From positions 4,552,001-4,616,000 of the forward strand of contig NZ_CP067420.1 of assembly GCF_016653635.2 (NCBI RefSeq): a DNA stretch of 64,000 bases. The letters run 5' to 3'. Below the pieces are notes generated by a model. It saw only the letters and a list, made by a program, of their open reading frames with translations, was not told the DNA's origin and did not search any database. Origin of the DNA: Skermanella sp. TT6. GTDB lineage: Bacteria; Pseudomonadota; Alphaproteobacteria; Azospirillales; Azospirillaceae. Positions within the stretch are counted from its first letter, which is position 1, and every line of letters begins with the position of its first letter. Positions 1 through 10,244 of the stretch are shown here, in pieces. Made by a program: the position numbers and the translations under genes.

Positions 1-959
1 GGTTCAAGCTCGACCGCTTCCAACGGCTCGGCCTCCGTCGGGGCGGCCTTCGCCGTCATGGCGGGGGCCTCGGCCTCCGGCTTCGGCAGGGGGACGATCT
101 CGGCGGAGGGACCGGGGCGGCCGAGCAGGTCGAGCACCCGGACCAGCGTGGCCCTGAGGTCCTTGCGGTGGACGACCATGTCCACCATGCCGTGCTCCAT
201 CAGGTATTCGGACCGCTGGAAGCCTTCCGGCAGGGTCTCGCGGATGGTGTCCTCGATCACGCGGGCGCCGGCGAAGCCGATCTGCGCGCCCTTCTCGGCG
301 ATGTGCAGGTCGCCCAGCATCGCGAAGGAGGCCGTGACGCCGCCGGTGGTCGGGTCGGTCAGGACGACGATGTAGGGAAGCCCCGCCTCCTTCACCATCT
401 GCACCGCGATGGTGCTGCGCGGCATCTGCATCAGCGACAGGATGCCTTCCTGCATGCGGGCGCCGCCGGAGGACGGCACCACGACCAGCGGCGCCTCCTG
501 GAGGACGGCGAGCCGTGCCGCGGCCAGCAGCCCCTCGCCCACCGCGATCCCCATGGAGCCGCCCATGAAGCCGAAGTCGAAGGCTGCGATGACGGTCGGG
601 ATGCCGCCCATCCTGCCGTGCGCGACCTGGATCGCGTCGTTCTTGCCGGACTTGGCCTGGGCTTCCTTCAAGCGGTCGGTGTAGCGCTTCTGGTCGCGGA
701 AGCGCAGCGGATCGACCGGCACCTTGGGCAGCTCGATGACATGGTAGTCGTCGTCGTCGAACAGCATCTTCAGGCGCTTGTCGGCATCCAGGCGCATGTG
801 GAAGCCGCAATGCTGGCAGACGTGGAGGTTCTCTTCCAGGTCGCGGTGGAAGATCATCGCCTCGCAGTTGGCGCACTTGTGCCAGAGATTGTCCGGCACT
901 TCCTTCCTGGTGTAGAGCGCGCGGATCTTGGGGCGGACGAAATTGGTAAGCCAGTTCAT
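1..959 (-). CDS. accD: Acetyl-CoA carboxylase carboxyltransferase subunit beta, C-terminus cut by window edge
   Basis: Beta subunit of the carboxyltransferase half of acetyl-CoA carboxylase, which makes malonyl-CoA for fatty acid synthesis in the cytoplasm together with AccA. Translation from the ATG at 959 begins MNWLTNFVRPKIRALYTRKE. It carries the four-cysteine zinc ribbon typical of AccD (CANC near residues 29-32 and CQHC near 48-51) and the crotonase-fold core with VVPSSGGARMQEG and TDPTTGGVTASFAMLGD. The frame stays open to the window edge, so the stop is not visible; the visible tail is acidic and alanine/proline-rich, as in many alphaproteobacteria. It follows trpB-trpA on the same strand with a 128-bp gap, the usual alphaproteobacterial order. 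Confidence 0.96.
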   Translation of the reverse strand, partial: MNWLTNFVRPKIRALYTRKEVPDNLWHKCANCEAMIFHRDLEENLHVCQHCGFHMRLDADKRLKMLFDDDDYHVIELPKVPVDPLRFRDQKRYTDRLKEAQAKSGKNDAIQVAHGRMGGIPTVIAAFDFGFMGGSMGIAVGEGLLAAARLAVLQEAPLVVVPSSGGARMQEGILSLMQMPRSTIAVQMVKEAGLPYIVVLTDPTTGGVTASFAMLGDLHIAEKGAQIGFAGARVIEDTIRETLPEGFQRSEYLMEHGMVDMVVHRKDLRATLVRVLDLLGRPGPSAEIVPLPKPEAEAPAMTAKAAPTEAEPLEAVELE

Positions 960-1087
960 GGTTCGGGGTCTTCGCCGTTCGTGGAGGCTGAATGCTTGGA
1001 GGCGGTTTGCTCGGGAGGCTGGATGCTTGTGGGCCGTTCCCTGGGAAGCTTGCCTGGAAAGCGTACCTGGAGGCGGATGCCCCGAGG

Positions 1088-2011
1088 TCAGCCGCGCGCG
1101 GCGCGGACGCCGTCGGACAGGGTTCGCACGAAGGCCAGCACGTCGTCGACCAGTCCGGGAGCGGGCGAGCCGTTCTCGTCCAGGTTGGCGGCGATACGGT
1201 TGACGATGGCCGACCCGACCACGGCCGCGTCGGCGAGCCGGGCGACGGAGGCGGCGGCCGCCGGCGTGGTGATGCCGAAGCCCACGGCGACCGGCAGGTC
1301 GGTATGGCGGCGCAGCCGTTCGACGGCGGCGGAGATCGCCTCGTCGGTGGCGGCGCCGGCGCCGGTGATGCCGGCGATCGAGACGTAGTAGATGAAGCCG
1401 CTGGTATTGGCCAGGACGGCCGGCAGGCGCCGGTCGTCGGTCGTGGGCGTCGCCAGCCGGATGAAGTTGACGCCGGCGGCCAGCGCCGGCAGACACAGCT
1501 CTACGTCCTCCTCCGGCGGCAGGTCCACCACGATCAGGCCGTCCACGCCGGCGGCCCGGGCGTCGGTCAGGAAGCGCTCGACGCCGTAGGCATAGATGGG
1601 ATTGTAATAGCCCATCAGGATGATCGGCGTCTCCGCGTCGGTCAGGCGGAATTCCTCCACCAGCCGCAGCGTGCCGCGCAGGGTCATGCCGGCCTTGAGC
1701 GCCCGCAGGGACGAGGCCTGGATCGACGGGCCGTCGGCCATGGGATCGGTGAAGGGCATGCCCAGTTCGATCACGTCGGCGCCGGCCCCCGGCAGGCCCT
1801 GGACCAGCCTGAGGCTGGTGGCGTAGTCGGGATCGCCGGCGCTGACGAAGGTCACCAGCCCGCCGCGCCCCTCGCGCTTCAGGGTCTCGAACCGGGCGGC
1901 GAGCCGCCCGCTGTCGGCGGCACGGCTGGACGGAGCCTGGCCGGAACGATCTTGGCCGGATTGGGCGGCCATGGCCGCCGCGGTGTCGCCATGGTCGATG
2001 GCAGCGCTCAT
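1088..2011 (-). CDS. trpA: Tryptophan synthase alpha subunit
   Basis: Converts indole-3-glycerol phosphate to indole and glyceraldehyde 3-phosphate; indole is channelled to TrpB. The 307-residue product has the TIM-barrel hallmarks: [11 protein letters not shown] near the start, [16 protein letters not shown] with the catalytic Glu, and [15 protein letters not shown]. The frame is open further upstream, but the ATG at 2011 gives a 4-bp ATGA overlap with the trpB stop, the usual translational coupling, and a sensible N-terminus. The first 40 residues are alanine-rich and extend beyond E. coli TrpA. Confidence 0.97.
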   Translation of the reverse strand: MSAAIDHGDTAAAMAAQSGQDRSGQAPSSRAADSGRLAARFETLKREGRGGLVTFVSAGDPDYATSLRLVQGLPGAGADVIELGMPFTDPMADGPSIQASSLRALKAGMTLRGTLRLVEEFRLTDAETPIILMGYYNPIYAYGVERFLTDARAAGVDGLIVVDLPPEEDVELCLPALAAGVNFIRLATPTTDDRRLPAVLANTSGFIYYVSIAGITGAGAATDEAISAAVERLRRHTDLPVAVGFGITTPAAAASVARLADAAVVGSAIVNRIAANLDENGSPAPGLVDDVLAFVRTLSDGVRAARG

Positions 2012-3315
2012 ATCTTGACCCCCAGGGCGTCCGCCACGGTGAAGATGTCCTTGTCGCCCCGGCCGCACAGGTTCATCACCAGAAGGTGATCCTTGGGCAG
2101 GGTCGGCGCCAGCTTGGTGACGGCGGCCAGCGCGTGGGACGGCTCCAGCGCCGGGATGATGCCTTCCAGGCGCGAGCACATCTGGAAGGCGTCCAGCGCC
2201 TCGTTGTCGGTGGCGGAGATATACTCGACCCGGCCGACGTCGTGCAGCCAGGAGTGCTCCGGCCCGATGCCGGGATAGTCGAGGCCCGCCGAGATCGAGT
2301 GTCCCTCGGTGATCTGGCCGTCCTCGTTCTGGAGCAGGTATGTGCGGTTGCCGTGCAGCACGCCGGGGCGCCCGCCGGTCAGCGAGGCGGCGTGGGCGCC
2401 GGTCTCAATGCCGTGGCCGGCGGCCTCGACCGCGACCATGCGGACGGTCGGCTCGTCCAGGAACGGGTAGAACAGGCCCATGGCGTTGGAGCCGCCGCCG
2501 ATGCAGGCGACGAGGCTGTCGGGCAGCCGTCCCTCGGCGGCCATCATCTGCTCCCGCACTTCCTCCCCGATGACGGACTGGAAGTCGCGCACCATGGCCG
2601 GATAGGGGTGCGGGCCGGCGACCGTGCCGATGATGTAGAAGGTGTCCTCGACGTTGGTCACCCAGTCGCGGAGCGCCTCGTTCATGGCGTCCTTGAGGGT
2701 GCGCGAGCCGGAGCTGACCGGCTTGACCTCCGCCCCCAGCAGCTTCATCCGGAAGACGTTGGGCTTCTGCCGCTCGATGTCGGTCTCGCCCATGTAGATC
2801 GTGCAGGGCAGGTCGAACAGGGCGCAGACCGTGGCGGTGGCGACGCCGTGCTGGCCGGCCCCGGTCTCCGCGATGATGCGGCGCTTGCCCATCCGCCTGG
2901 CCAGCAGGATCTGGCCCATGCAGTTGTTGATCTTGTGGGCGCCGGTGTGGTTCAGCTCGTCCCGCTTGAAATAGACCTTGGCGCCGCCGAACCGGGCGGT
3001 CAGCCGCTCGGCATGGTACAGCGGGCTGGGCCGGCCGACATAGTGCGTCAGGTAATGGCGCAGCTCCGCCTTGAAGGCGGGATCGACCTTGGCGGCGTTG
3101 TAGGCCTGCTCGACCTCCAGGATCAGGGGCATCAGCGTCTCGGCGACGAAGCGTCCGCCATAGATGCCGAAGTGCCCGTGCTCGTCCGGACCCGAACGGT
3201 AGGTATTCAGCCGCTGCATCACGCTACCCAGCTGGTCGCCGGGCTGCCCGTCGCCGGACGCGGCCGGGGCGGCGGACATGGTGGAAGTCGGCTTGTTGGT
3301 GGTCGGAGATGTCAC
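2008..3315 (-). CDS. trpB: Tryptophan synthase beta subunit
   Basis: PLP enzyme joining indole and serine to form tryptophan; partner of TrpA. The 435-residue product shows [14 protein letters not shown] with the PLP lysine, [19 protein letters not shown], and the GGGSNAMG phosphate-binding loop. The first 30-odd residues are low-complexity, so translation could start at an internal Met (MSAAP or MQRLN) instead of 3315. It is the first gene of a trpB-trpA-accD run; trpF is not upstream. Its upstream region is shared with the divergent Hsp20 gene. Confidence 0.97.
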   Translation of the reverse strand: MTSPTTNKPTSTMSAAPAASGDGQPGDQLGSVMQRLNTYRSGPDEHGHFGIYGGRFVAETLMPLILEVEQAYNAAKVDPAFKAELRHYLTHYVGRPSPLYHAERLTARFGGAKVYFKRDELNHTGAHKINNCMGQILLARRMGKRRIIAETGAGQHGVATATVCALFDLPCTIYMGETDIERQKPNVFRMKLLGAEVKPVSSGSRTLKDAMNEALRDWVTNVEDTFYIIGTVAGPHPYPAMVRDFQSVIGEEVREQMMAAEGRLPDSLVACIGGGSNAMGLFYPFLDEPTVRMVAVEAAGHGIETGAHAASLTGGRPGVLHGNRTYLLQNEDGQITEGHSISAGLDYPGIGPEHSWLHDVGRVEYISATDNEALDAFQMCSRLEGIIPALEPSHALAAVTKLAPTLPKDHLLVMNLCGRGDKDIFTVADALGVKI

Positions 3316-3413
3316 TGCTATAACTCTCGTGCCTTCCGGGAGCGGCCACCATAGCCGCGCGTCATTTGTTTTTAAAGGAAGATACGCATGAGAAGGGCGC
3401 GACGCAGGGCAGC

Positions 3414-3443
3414 CTTGCCCGGCGGCGGCCCGTTCCCCATCTA
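3414..3443 (+). promoter_or_regulatory. Sigma-32 (RpoH)-like heat-shock promoter upstream of Hsp20
   Basis: CTTGCC at 3414-3419 and CCCCATCTA at 3435-3443, separated by 15 nt, fit the RpoH consensus (CTTGAA, spacer, CCCCATNTA). The match to the -10 element is essentially complete. A start near 3450 would give a roughly 80-nt leader before the GTG at 3531. Promoter activity is inference. Confidence 0.6.
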
Positions 3444-3530
3444 GGGATCTAGGCAGCGCCGGCCGGGGCTGCCGCCGGGGTGCCGGTTCCGGGCCCGCAT
3501 AGCTACTCGCTCACTGGAGGAGGATGCCGC

Positions 3531-4007
3531 GTGACGACACGATTGTCCCTGTTCAACAGCCCGCTGCTGCTGGGTTTCGACCAGTTCGAGCGGACGCTCG
3601 ACCGGATCTCGAAGAATTCGGCGGAGGGGTATCCGCCCTACAACATCGAGCAGATCGGCGAGGACGGCCTGCGCATCACGCTGGCGGTGGCAGGCTTCAC
3701 CATGGACGACCTGACCGTCCAGACCGAGGACAACCAGCTCGTGATCCGGGGCCGCCAGACCGACGACAAGTCACGCATTTATCTTCACCGCGGCATCGCG
3801 GCGCGCCAGTTCCAGCGCAGCTTCGTCCTGGCGGAGGGGATCGACGTGGTCGGCGCCACCTTGGACAACGGGCTGCTGCACATCGACCTGAAGCGCCCGA
3901 TCCCGGAACCCAAGGTGCGGACCATCGCGATCCAGCAGCCGGCCGGCGGGCCGGACGACGGCGCCACCGCCCGCACGATCGACGTGACGCCCGAGACGGG
4001 GCGTTAG
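3531..4007 (+). CDS. Hsp20/alpha-crystallin small heat-shock chaperone
   Basis: ATP-independent holdase of the Hsp20 (IbpA-like) family, cytoplasmic. The 158-residue product has a short N-terminal region (FNSPLLLGFDQFERTLDRIS) followed by the alpha-crystallin domain from about residue 38 to 130, including YNIEQIGEDGLRITLAVAGF and the IDLKRPIPE edge. I chose the GTG at 3531 because GGAGGAGG lies 6-13 nt upstream; the frame is open to 3480, but that start has no ribosome site. It sits behind a sigma-32-like promoter and is followed by a DUF1150 gene, a common alphaproteobacterial pairing. Confidence 0.93.
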   Translation: MTTRLSLFNSPLLLGFDQFERTLDRISKNSAEGYPPYNIEQIGEDGLRITLAVAGFTMDDLTVQTEDNQLVIRGRQTDDKSRIYLHRGIAARQFQRSFVLAEGIDVVGATLDNGLLHIDLKRPIPEPKVRTIAIQQPAGGPDDGATARTIDVTPETGR

Positions 4008-4156
4008 CACAAATCGCCCCGCGGCATGTTGTCCTTGGTAGAACACGGGCCCGACCCGTTGTGAGATGATCGCGGGCCGCGCTTTCTCCAGTCGGGAATG
4101 CGGGCTGCGCCCGCCGGACAGTTTCGTTGCAGTTCGTTACAGAAAGACCTGAGATC

Positions 4157-4375
4157 ATGAATATCAGCCCGAACTCTTTGCGCCAGATCTCCAGCCAGGA
4201 CTTCGTGGCATTCGGCGTCAACGACCTCGCCTATATCAAGGTGGTCGACGTCGACGGCTCCACCGGCTACGCGATCCACGCCGCCGACGGAACGCCCCTG
4301 ACCGTGATGCCCGAGCGCGAAGCCGCCTTCGCGGCCGTGCGCCAGCACGAGTTGGAGCCCGTCAGCGTCCACTGA
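4157..4375 (+). CDS. DUF1150 family protein
   Basis: Small protein (72 aa) of unknown function, of the alphaproteobacterial DUF1150 family. The visible core is LRQISSQDFVAFGVNDLAYI followed by DGTPLTVMPEREAAFAAVRQ near the C-terminus. The ATG at 4157 (MNISPN) gives a family-like N-terminus; the frame is open to 4127. It lies 149 bp behind the Hsp20 gene on the same strand. DUF1150 genes commonly neighbour hsp20, so a link to protein homeostasis is plausible but only contextual. Confidence 0.85.
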   Translation: MNISPNSLRQISSQDFVAFGVNDLAYIKVVDVDGSTGYAIHAADGTPLTVMPEREAAFAAVRQHELEPVSVH

Positions 4376-4536
4376 CGCGCTGGCGCACGCCGGCGCCGCG
4401 CCGGTCCCCGTCATGCGGCGCGCACCGCCGGCGTCCGGGCCGGCGGAGGCATCGTCACGGGAAGATTGCTTCCGCCGTCATCCAGCGCGCAGTGCCGTCT
4501 TTCGCGTCCATCATGATCGATAATGGCCGATGCCGT

Positions 4537-4554
4537 GATAGCATGCATGCTATC
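4537..4554. promoter_or_regulatory. Perfect 18-bp palindrome, likely antitoxin operator
   Basis: GATAGCATGCATGCTATC is an uninterrupted 18-bp palindrome ending 19 bp before the antitoxin start. RHH antitoxins of the FitA/VapB type autorepress by binding such palindromes, so this is the expected operator. Binding itself is inference. Confidence 0.65.
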
Positions 4555-4573
4555 AACCTCTTCGTGGTGGGTT

Positions 4574-4804
4574 ATGGCACAGGTCATCATCAGGAACATC
4601 GAGGACGAGGTCGTCGAGCGACTCAAGCGGATGGCGGTGACCAAGGGCACATCGCTGGAGCAGGAGTTGCGCTCCATCCTGGCGGAAGCTGCCTACAGGC
4701 CCGACCGCGTCCTCTCGGAGCTTGCACACCTGCGCACCCTTACGCCGGCCGGATCCAGGCCGTTGGCCGAGGATCTGGTGCGCGAAGGACGGGATGAACG
4801 GTGA
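4574..4804 (+). CDS. FitA/VapB-type ribbon-helix-helix antitoxin
   Basis: Antitoxin of a VapBC-type (PIN ribonuclease) module. The 76-residue product starts MAQVIIRNIEDEVVERLKRM, the classic FitA-like RHH beta strand plus helix, followed by GTSLEQELRSILAEAA; the C-terminal third (AGSRPLAEDLVREGRDER) would bind and mask the toxin. The ATG at 4574 was preferred to the longer open frame because it starts exactly on the RHH strand. The stop overlaps the toxin GTG (GTGA at 4801-4804). The partner toxin is broken, so the antitoxin may persist only as an autorepressor. Confidence 0.88.
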   Translation: MAQVIIRNIEDEVVERLKRMAVTKGTSLEQELRSILAEAAYRPDRVLSELAHLRTLTPAGSRPLAEDLVREGRDER

Positions 4805-5088
4805 GCGCGGTCATCGTCGATGCGAGCGTCGCGCTCAAGTGGTTTGTCGAGGAGGAAGGGTAAAGCGATGCGGCCGACCTGATCGCCGGCGGCACTGCGC
4901 GCCTGGCTCCGGACCTTGTCGTTCCGGAGGTCCTGAACGCCGCTTGGAAGGCCTTCTCTCGCGGCTTCATGGTGCGGGAGCAATATGACGCCCTTCCCCG
5001 GCTGTTGCCGGATCTGTTCCAGGACATCGTGCCGACGAAGCGTCTGGCACCGCGGGCAGCAGCCCTGGCCCGGGAACCGGGCCAGTAA
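4801..5088 (+). pseudogene. VapC-type PIN-domain toxin, inactivated by nonsense codon and C-terminal loss
   Basis: Starts at a GTG overlapping the antitoxin stop and reads VSAVIVDASVALKWFVEEEG, the PIN N-terminus with the first catalytic aspartate. Codon 21 is TAA (4861-4863). The same frame continues with SDAADLIAGG, LAPDLVVPEVLNAAWKAF (second acidic residue) and PRLLPDLFQDIVP, then stops at 5086-5088. The C-terminal half that should hold the remaining catalytic aspartates is absent. So there are two lesions: an in-frame stop and a truncation. A functional toxin is very unlikely. Confidence 0.82.
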
Positions 5089-5281
5089 GTCGGCTAGAGT
5101 TGTCACCGGCGCGGGGCGCCGATCCGCCGCGAATGAAACTTTCCGAACGTTCAGTTTCTTCATGGCGAAGCGGCAGCCGACAGCCACGCCCCGGGTGACC
5201 GGTTATCGGGCCATGGGCCCGACATGGAGGGGAGGTCGGGGCTTTTCGTAATTGCTATGGCGGCCCCGCCGTCAGCCTTGG

Positions 5282-6301
5282 TCAGGAGCGGAGATTGCCA
5301 AAGGCATCCGCCACGATTTCGTAGGACCGCAAGCGGGCGGCGTGGTCGAAGACCATGCCGCTGACCATGATCTCGTCGGCGGCGGTGTCCTCCAGCAGGG
5401 CTTCCAGGCCGGAGCGGACGGTTTCCGGGGATCCGACGATGGAGCCCCGGAGCTGGCTTTCCACGGCGGCGCGCTCGCGCTCGGACCACAGCTGGTCCAT
5501 GTCCTCCACCGGCGGGGCGATCCGCATGGGATGGCCGCGGACCAGGTTCAGGAAGCTCTGCTGGTGGGAGGTGAAGAGGCGCCTGGCCTCCTCGTCGGTT
5601 GCCGCGGCCACCACGTTGATGCCGACCATGGCATAGGGCTGGGACAGGACCTCAGACGGGCGGAAGGCGCGCCGGTACAGGTCGAGGGCCGGCAGGGTGT
5701 TGGCCGGCGAGAACTGGCGCGCGAAGGAGAAGGGCAGCCCCAGCTGACCGGCGAGCTGGGCGCTGAAGCCGCCGGAGCCGAGCAGCCAGATCGGGATGTC
5801 CATCCCCTCCCCCGGGATCGCCCGGACCCGCTGGCCGGGAACCGCCGGACGGAAATAGGCCCGGAGCTCGGCCAGGAGCTGCGGGAACTCGTCGCCGGTC
5901 TGGTTGAGGTCCCGGCGCAGCGCGTGGGCGGTCACCTGGTCGGTGCCGGGGGCGCGGCCGAGGCCCAGGTCGATCCGGCCGGGATAGAGGGACTCGAGCG
6001 TGCCGAACTGCTCTGCCACCACCAGGGGTGCGTGGTTGGGCAGCATGATCCCGCCGGAGCCGACGCGGATGCGCTCCGTCCCGCCGGCGACGTGGCCGAT
6101 CAGCACGGCGGTCGCCGAGCTGGCGACGCCGGGGATGTTGTGGTGCTCGGCCAGCCAGTAGCGGTTATAGCCCCAACGGTCGGCGTGCCGCGCCAGGTCG
6201 AGCGTGCAGCGGTAGGAGTCGGCCGGGGTCGCCCCTTCCACCAGCGGCGACAGGTCCAGGACCGAAACGGGGGTTTCGGACAGCTTGTTCATGATCGTCA
6301 T
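5282..6301 (-). CDS. LLM-class (luciferase-like) flavin-dependent oxidoreductase
   Basis: A 339-residue bacterial luciferase-like monooxygenase of the 'group 1' type (single-component, FMN/F420-fold TIM barrel); the substrate cannot be told from sequence. Visible family signatures are [10 protein letters not shown] at the N-terminus, [40 protein letters not shown] and [10 protein letters not shown]. It starts 23 bp after the stop of the upstream OYE gene on the same strand, so the two flavoenzymes probably form an operon. An internal Met at residue 4 is an alternative start. Confidence 0.9.
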   Translation of the reverse strand: MTIMNKLSETPVSVLDLSPLVEGATPADSYRCTLDLARHADRWGYNRYWLAEHHNIPGVASSATAVLIGHVAGGTERIRVGSGGIMLPNHAPLVVAEQFGTLESLYPGRIDLGLGRAPGTDQVTAHALRRDLNQTGDEFPQLLAELRAYFRPAVPGQRVRAIPGEGMDIPIWLLGSGGFSAQLAGQLGLPFSFARQFSPANTLPALDLYRRAFRPSEVLSQPYAMVGINVVAAATDEEARRLFTSHQQSFLNLVRGHPMRIAPPVEDMDQLWSERERAAVESQLRGSIVGSPETVRSGLEALLEDTAADEIMVSGMVFDHAARLRSYEIVADAFGNLRS

Positions 6302-6324
6302 CCAATCGTTCCCGGTCGAGGGAG

Positions 6325-7443
6325 TCAGTCCATGACCGAGGAGTCTTCACGGAAGGAATGGCCGGGCCAGAGGTCGGGCGCGGCGCGGGCGTATTGCGGC
6401 GGGAAGGCCACCTGCCCGCCCAGCTCGCGGGCGGCGCGCCAGCCCCAGTGCGGCTCGTCGAGGACGGTGCGGGCGAGCGCCACCATGTCGGCCTCGCCGC
6501 CGGCGACGATCCGCTCCGCCTGCTTCGGCTCGACGATCAAGCCGACGGCCATGGTCGGGATCTCCGCCTCGCGGCGGACGCGGGCCGCGAAGGGCACTTG
6601 GTATCCCGGCGAGGTCGGGATCTTGATACCCAGGGTGACGCCGCCGCTGGAGCAATCGATGAAGTCGCAGCCGCGGGCCTTCAGCAGCTTGGCGAAGGCG
6701 ATGGATTCCTCGATGGTCCAGCCGCCGTCCACCCAGTCCGACGCGCTGATCCGGATGCCCAGCGGCCGGTCGGACGGCCAGACCTCGCGCACGGCATCGA
6801 AGACTTCCAGCGGGAAACGGGTGCGGCCGCCGAAGTCGCCGCCGTAGGAGTCCTCGCGCGTGTTGGCGAGGGGCGACAGGAAGGAGTGCAGCAGGTAGCC
6901 GTGGGCGCCGTGCAGTTCCATCAGGTCGAAGCCCAGCCGGGCGGCCCGCTCGGCGGTCGCCACGAAGCCGTCGCGGACCCGCTTGAAGTCTTCCGCCTCG
7001 AAGGCGCGCGGCGCGGGCCAGCCCTCGGCGAACGGGATCGCCGACGGGGCGATCGTCTGCCACTCGCCCTGCCCCGCCGGCAGCGACCGGCCGCCTTCCC
7101 AGGGGCGCTGGGCCGACGCCTTGCGGCCGGCATGGCTGACCTGGATGCCCAGCTTGGCGGTGCCGTAGCGCCGGACGGCCGCCATGACGCGGGACAGGGC
7201 AGCTTCGTTCTCGTCGTTGTAGAGGCCGAGGTCGCCGGGGGTTATGCGGCCGGCCGGCTCGACCGCGGTCGCTTCCAGGATCACCAGGGAGGCGCCGGAA
7301 TTCGCCAGCATGCCGAGATGCATGATGTGCCAGTCGTTGGCGTTGCCGTCCTCGGCGCTGTACTGGCACATCGGCGATACGACGATGCGGTTGGCGAAAC
7401 TGACTCCGGCAAGGTCGATCGGCGTGAACAGGCTGCTGGTCAT
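6325..7443 (-). CDS. Old yellow enzyme family NADH:flavin oxidoreductase (YqjM/NamA class)
   Basis: FMN-dependent ene-reductase of 372 residues that reduces activated C=C bonds with NAD(P)H. It shows [16 protein letters not shown] near residue 20 with the Cys typical of the YqjM/NamA (class II) branch, [20 protein letters not shown], the active-site IQVSHAGRK with the conserved His, and [20 protein letters not shown]. Length matches the family. It precedes the LLM oxidoreductase by 23 bp. The physiological substrate is unknown. Confidence 0.94.
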   Translation of the reverse strand: MTSSLFTPIDLAGVSFANRIVVSPMCQYSAEDGNANDWHIMHLGMLANSGASLVILEATAVEPAGRITPGDLGLYNDENEAALSRVMAAVRRYGTAKLGIQVSHAGRKASAQRPWEGGRSLPAGQGEWQTIAPSAIPFAEGWPAPRAFEAEDFKRVRDGFVATAERAARLGFDLMELHGAHGYLLHSFLSPLANTREDSYGGDFGGRTRFPLEVFDAVREVWPSDRPLGIRISASDWVDGGWTIEESIAFAKLLKARGCDFIDCSSGGVTLGIKIPTSPGYQVPFAARVRREAEIPTMAVGLIVEPKQAERIVAGGEADMVALARTVLDEPHWGWRAARELGGQVAFPPQYARAAPDLWPGHSFREDSSVMD

Positions 7444-7613
7444 GACAGGTGTTTCTCCCGGGGACGGTTATGCGCCAAGGGTTTCACATGGCTACGATGG
7501 CCGCCGGGGAGAAGGTTAGGACGCGCATGGCTGCCCGGCCGGAGCCGGGAAACCGGAGGGGCGGCGTCCCGCCGCCCATGGTGCGCGGGACGCGCACCCT
7601 CCCGGGCATCTTC

Positions 7614-8909
7614 CTACTCCGCGGCGGCGCGGCCGTAGCGGTCGGGAACGTAGAGGCGGTCGCGCCAGAAGCCGCGGGTGTCGATGACGATCTTGTTGAG
7701 CAGTTCCTTGGCCTCGATCGCCCGGAACTCCGCATGATCCACCAGCAGGACGGCGATGTCGGCCTCGGCCAGGGCGTCGGACATGTCGCAGAAGCGCAGG
7801 TTGTCGAACTCGGCCAGTTCGCGGGGCAGGCGCGCGATGTGCGGTTCGACCGCGAGCACCTTGCCCAGGCGCTCCCGCGCGATATGGGCGGTGATCTCCA
7901 GCGCCGGGCTCTCGCGCAGGTCGTCCACGTTGGGCTTGTAGGTCAGGCCCAGGCAGGCGATCACCGGGTCCTTGAAGCGCTGGGCGTGGCGCCGGATGCG
8001 CTCGATGACGTGGAGCGGCTTGGAATCGTTGACCTCGCGGGCGGTGCGGATCAGCCGCGACGCCTCGGGCATGCCGTCCACGATGAACCAGGGATCCACC
8101 GCGATGCAGTGGCCGCCGACGCCCGGGCCGGGCTGGAGGATCTTGACGCGGGGGTGGCGGTTGGACAGCTCGATCACCCGCCAGACGTCCAGGCCCATGC
8201 CGTCGCAGATCATCGACAGCTCGTTGGCGAAGGCGATGTTGACGTCGCGGTAGGCGTTCTCGGTCAGCTTGACCAGCTCGGCGGTGTTGGCGTCGGTCAG
8301 CAGGCAGGCGCCCTTGACGAAGATCCGGTAGAGCTGGTCGGCTCGGGCGGCGCAGGCGGGGGTCAGGCCGCCGATGATGCGGTCGTTCTCGACCAGTTCC
8401 AGCACCATGCGGCCGGGCAGGATGCGCTCCGGGCAATAGGCGATGCGGATGTCGGAGCGTTCGCCCGCCGCGTGGGGGAAGGTCAGGTCCGGCCGCAGCT
8501 CGGCGAGCTGGCGCGACAGGCGCGCCGAGGTGCCGACCGGCGAGGTGGATTCCAGCACGATCAGGTTGCCGGCTTCCAGCACCGGGGCGATCGACCGGGC
8601 CGCCGCGTCGATGTAGCCAAGGTCGGGGCGCTTGTCGTCGGCCAAAGGCGTCGGCACCGCGATGATGAAGGCCTCCGCCGGCTCCGGCGTCACGACGGCG
8701 CGCAGCTTGCCGGTCATGACGGCGGCGCGGACCAGCATGTCCAGGTCGGGTTCGCTGAAATGCACCTTGCCCTGGGTGATCATGGAGACGGCGTGCTCAT
8801 TGACGTCGACGCCGATCACCTCGACCCCGCGGCTGGCGAGCGTGGCGGCGGTGGGCAAGCCGATATAGCCGAGGCCGATGATCGCAACGCGGGAGAACTT
8901 ATGCTGCAC
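7614..8909 (-). CDS. wecC: UDP-N-acetyl-D-mannosamine dehydrogenase
   Basis: Oxidises UDP-ManNAc to UDP-ManNAcA with two NAD+, supplying a uronic acid for surface polysaccharide. The 431-residue product has the N-terminal Rossmann motif [16 protein letters not shown], the mid-domain [18 protein letters not shown], and the catalytic cysteine in [11 protein letters not shown], plus the C-terminal UDP-binding domain ([20 protein letters not shown]). The start overlaps the wecB end by 11 bp, so the pair is translationally coupled and makes UDP-ManNAcA from UDP-GlcNAc. No glycosyltransferases are adjacent. Confidence 0.95.
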   Translation of the reverse strand: MQHKFSRVAIIGLGYIGLPTAATLASRGVEVIGVDVNEHAVSMITQGKVHFSEPDLDMLVRAAVMTGKLRAVVTPEPAEAFIIAVPTPLADDKRPDLGYIDAAARSIAPVLEAGNLIVLESTSPVGTSARLSRQLAELRPDLTFPHAAGERSDIRIAYCPERILPGRMVLELVENDRIIGGLTPACAARADQLYRIFVKGACLLTDANTAELVKLTENAYRDVNIAFANELSMICDGMGLDVWRVIELSNRHPRVKILQPGPGVGGHCIAVDPWFIVDGMPEASRLIRTAREVNDSKPLHVIERIRRHAQRFKDPVIACLGLTYKPNVDDLRESPALEITAHIARERLGKVLAVEPHIARLPRELAEFDNLRFCDMSDALAEADIAVLLVDHAEFRAIEAKELLNKIVIDTRGFWRDRLYVPDRYGRAAAE

Positions 8910-10020
8910 GGGTCAGCTCCTTGAGGATGCGCTCGGCGGCAAGGCCGTCGCCGTAGGGATTGTGGGCCCGCCGGGCCTCGGCATAGGCCCGCTCGTCGTC
9001 GAGCAGGCGTGAGGCGGCGCCGACGATACGGTCGATGTCGGTTCCGACCAGCCGGACCGTGCCGGCCTCGACCGCTTCCGGCCGCTCGGTCACGTCGCGC
9101 ATCACCAGCACCGGCTTGCCCAGGGAGGGCGCCTCCTCCTGGAGGCCGCCGCTGTCGGTCACGATCAGCGTCGAGCGTTCCATCAGGTGGACGAAGGGAA
9201 GGTAGTCCTGGGGCTCGATCAGGTGGACCCCCGGACGGTCGCCCAGCAGCCGCATCACCGGCTCGCGGACGTTGGGGTTGAGATGGACCGGATAGACCAC
9301 ATCCGTGTCGCCCCGGTCGGCAAGCCGTGCCAGGGCGTGGCAGATCCGCTCGAAGCCGCCGCCGAAGCTCTCGCGCCGGTGCGCGGTGACCAGGATCACC
9401 CGCTTGCCCCCGGACAGGAAGGGAAAGCGCGCGTCCATCTCGCGCGTGAGATCGGCATCGCCGCGCAGGCGCCCGACGGTGTGAAGCAGCGCGTCGATCA
9501 CCGTGTTTCCGGTGACCAGGATGCGGCGGTTCCCCAGCCCCTCGCGCAGCAGGTTGTCGCGGGAGCTGGCCGTGGGCGCGAACAGCAGGTCGGCCATGCT
9601 GTCGATGACCTTGCGGTTCATCTCCTCCGGCCAGGGCTGTCGGAGATCGCCGGTGCGAAGCCCCGCCTCCACATGGGCCACGGGGATGCGGGCGTAGAAG
9701 GCGGCCAGCGTCGCGGCCATCGCGGTGGTGGTGTCGCCGTGGACCAGCACCCGGTCGGGCCTGACCTCCTCCAGCAGGCGGGACAGGCCGGTCAGCACCG
9801 CCGTGGTGATGTCGGCCAGGGTCTGGCCGGGCTTCATGATGTCGAGGTCGTGGTCCGGCACGATCCGGAACAGGGCCAGCACCTGGTCGAGCATGCTCCG
9901 GTGCTGCCCGGTGACGCAGACCAGGCTGTGGACATCGGGAGCCCCGTCGAGCGCGCTGATGACCGGGGCCATCTTGATCGCTTCAGGGCGCGTGCCGATG
10001 ACCGAGAGTATTTTCCGCAT
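8899..10020 (-). CDS. wecB: UDP-N-acetylglucosamine 2-epimerase (non-hydrolysing)
   Basis: Interconverts UDP-GlcNAc and UDP-ManNAc, the step before WecC. The 373-residue GT-B fold enzyme begins [20 protein letters not shown] and has [48 protein letters not shown] and, in the C-terminal domain, VTAHRRES and [19 protein letters not shown]. All are diagnostic for WecB. It is the first gene of a two-gene unit with wecC. The 224 bp upstream contain an AT-rich stretch near 10177-10220, unusual for this GC-rich window, where a promoter may lie. Confidence 0.96.
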   Translation of the reverse strand: MRKILSVIGTRPEAIKMAPVISALDGAPDVHSLVCVTGQHRSMLDQVLALFRIVPDHDLDIMKPGQTLADITTAVLTGLSRLLEEVRPDRVLVHGDTTTAMAATLAAFYARIPVAHVEAGLRTGDLRQPWPEEMNRKVIDSMADLLFAPTASSRDNLLREGLGNRRILVTGNTVIDALLHTVGRLRGDADLTREMDARFPFLSGGKRVILVTAHRRESFGGGFERICHALARLADRGDTDVVYPVHLNPNVREPVMRLLGDRPGVHLIEPQDYLPFVHLMERSTLIVTDSGGLQEEAPSLGKPVLVMRDVTERPEAVEAGTVRLVGTDIDRIVGAASRLLDDERAYAEARRAHNPYGDGLAAERILKELTRAA

Positions 10021-10244
10021 CCGTCCTGACCGCTGGCGGGCGGCCGGAGCAGTGCCCCGGCCTGTAGCTTCAGTCAGGAAAATTGCTCGACGGCGGTCGT
10101 CGCGGTCAATGCCGCCTAAGGTCGTTTCCCGAAGGAACCCAGACGAGAACGGGTTACCACCGCACCGGGCTCAGGAATTGAAAATATTTGCTCTGCATTT
10201 TACTTATTTCACTTGCCCGGAGAAAGTCCGGATATCAGGACTAT

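Noticed and set aside
960-1087. Imperfect direct repeat GGAGGCTGRATGCTTG near 983 and 1015
   Set aside because: Two short copies in a 128-bp gap, with no structure or context to support a function.
3444-3530. A ROSE-type RNA thermometer in the Hsp20 leader
   Set aside because: A short CTC/GAG pairing near the ribosome site is possible, but no convincing ROSE motif or multi-stem structure is visible by eye.
5252-6847. A 531-codon plus-strand frame opposite the two flavoenzyme genes
   Set aside because: Antisense shadow; the minus-strand products have full family motifs.
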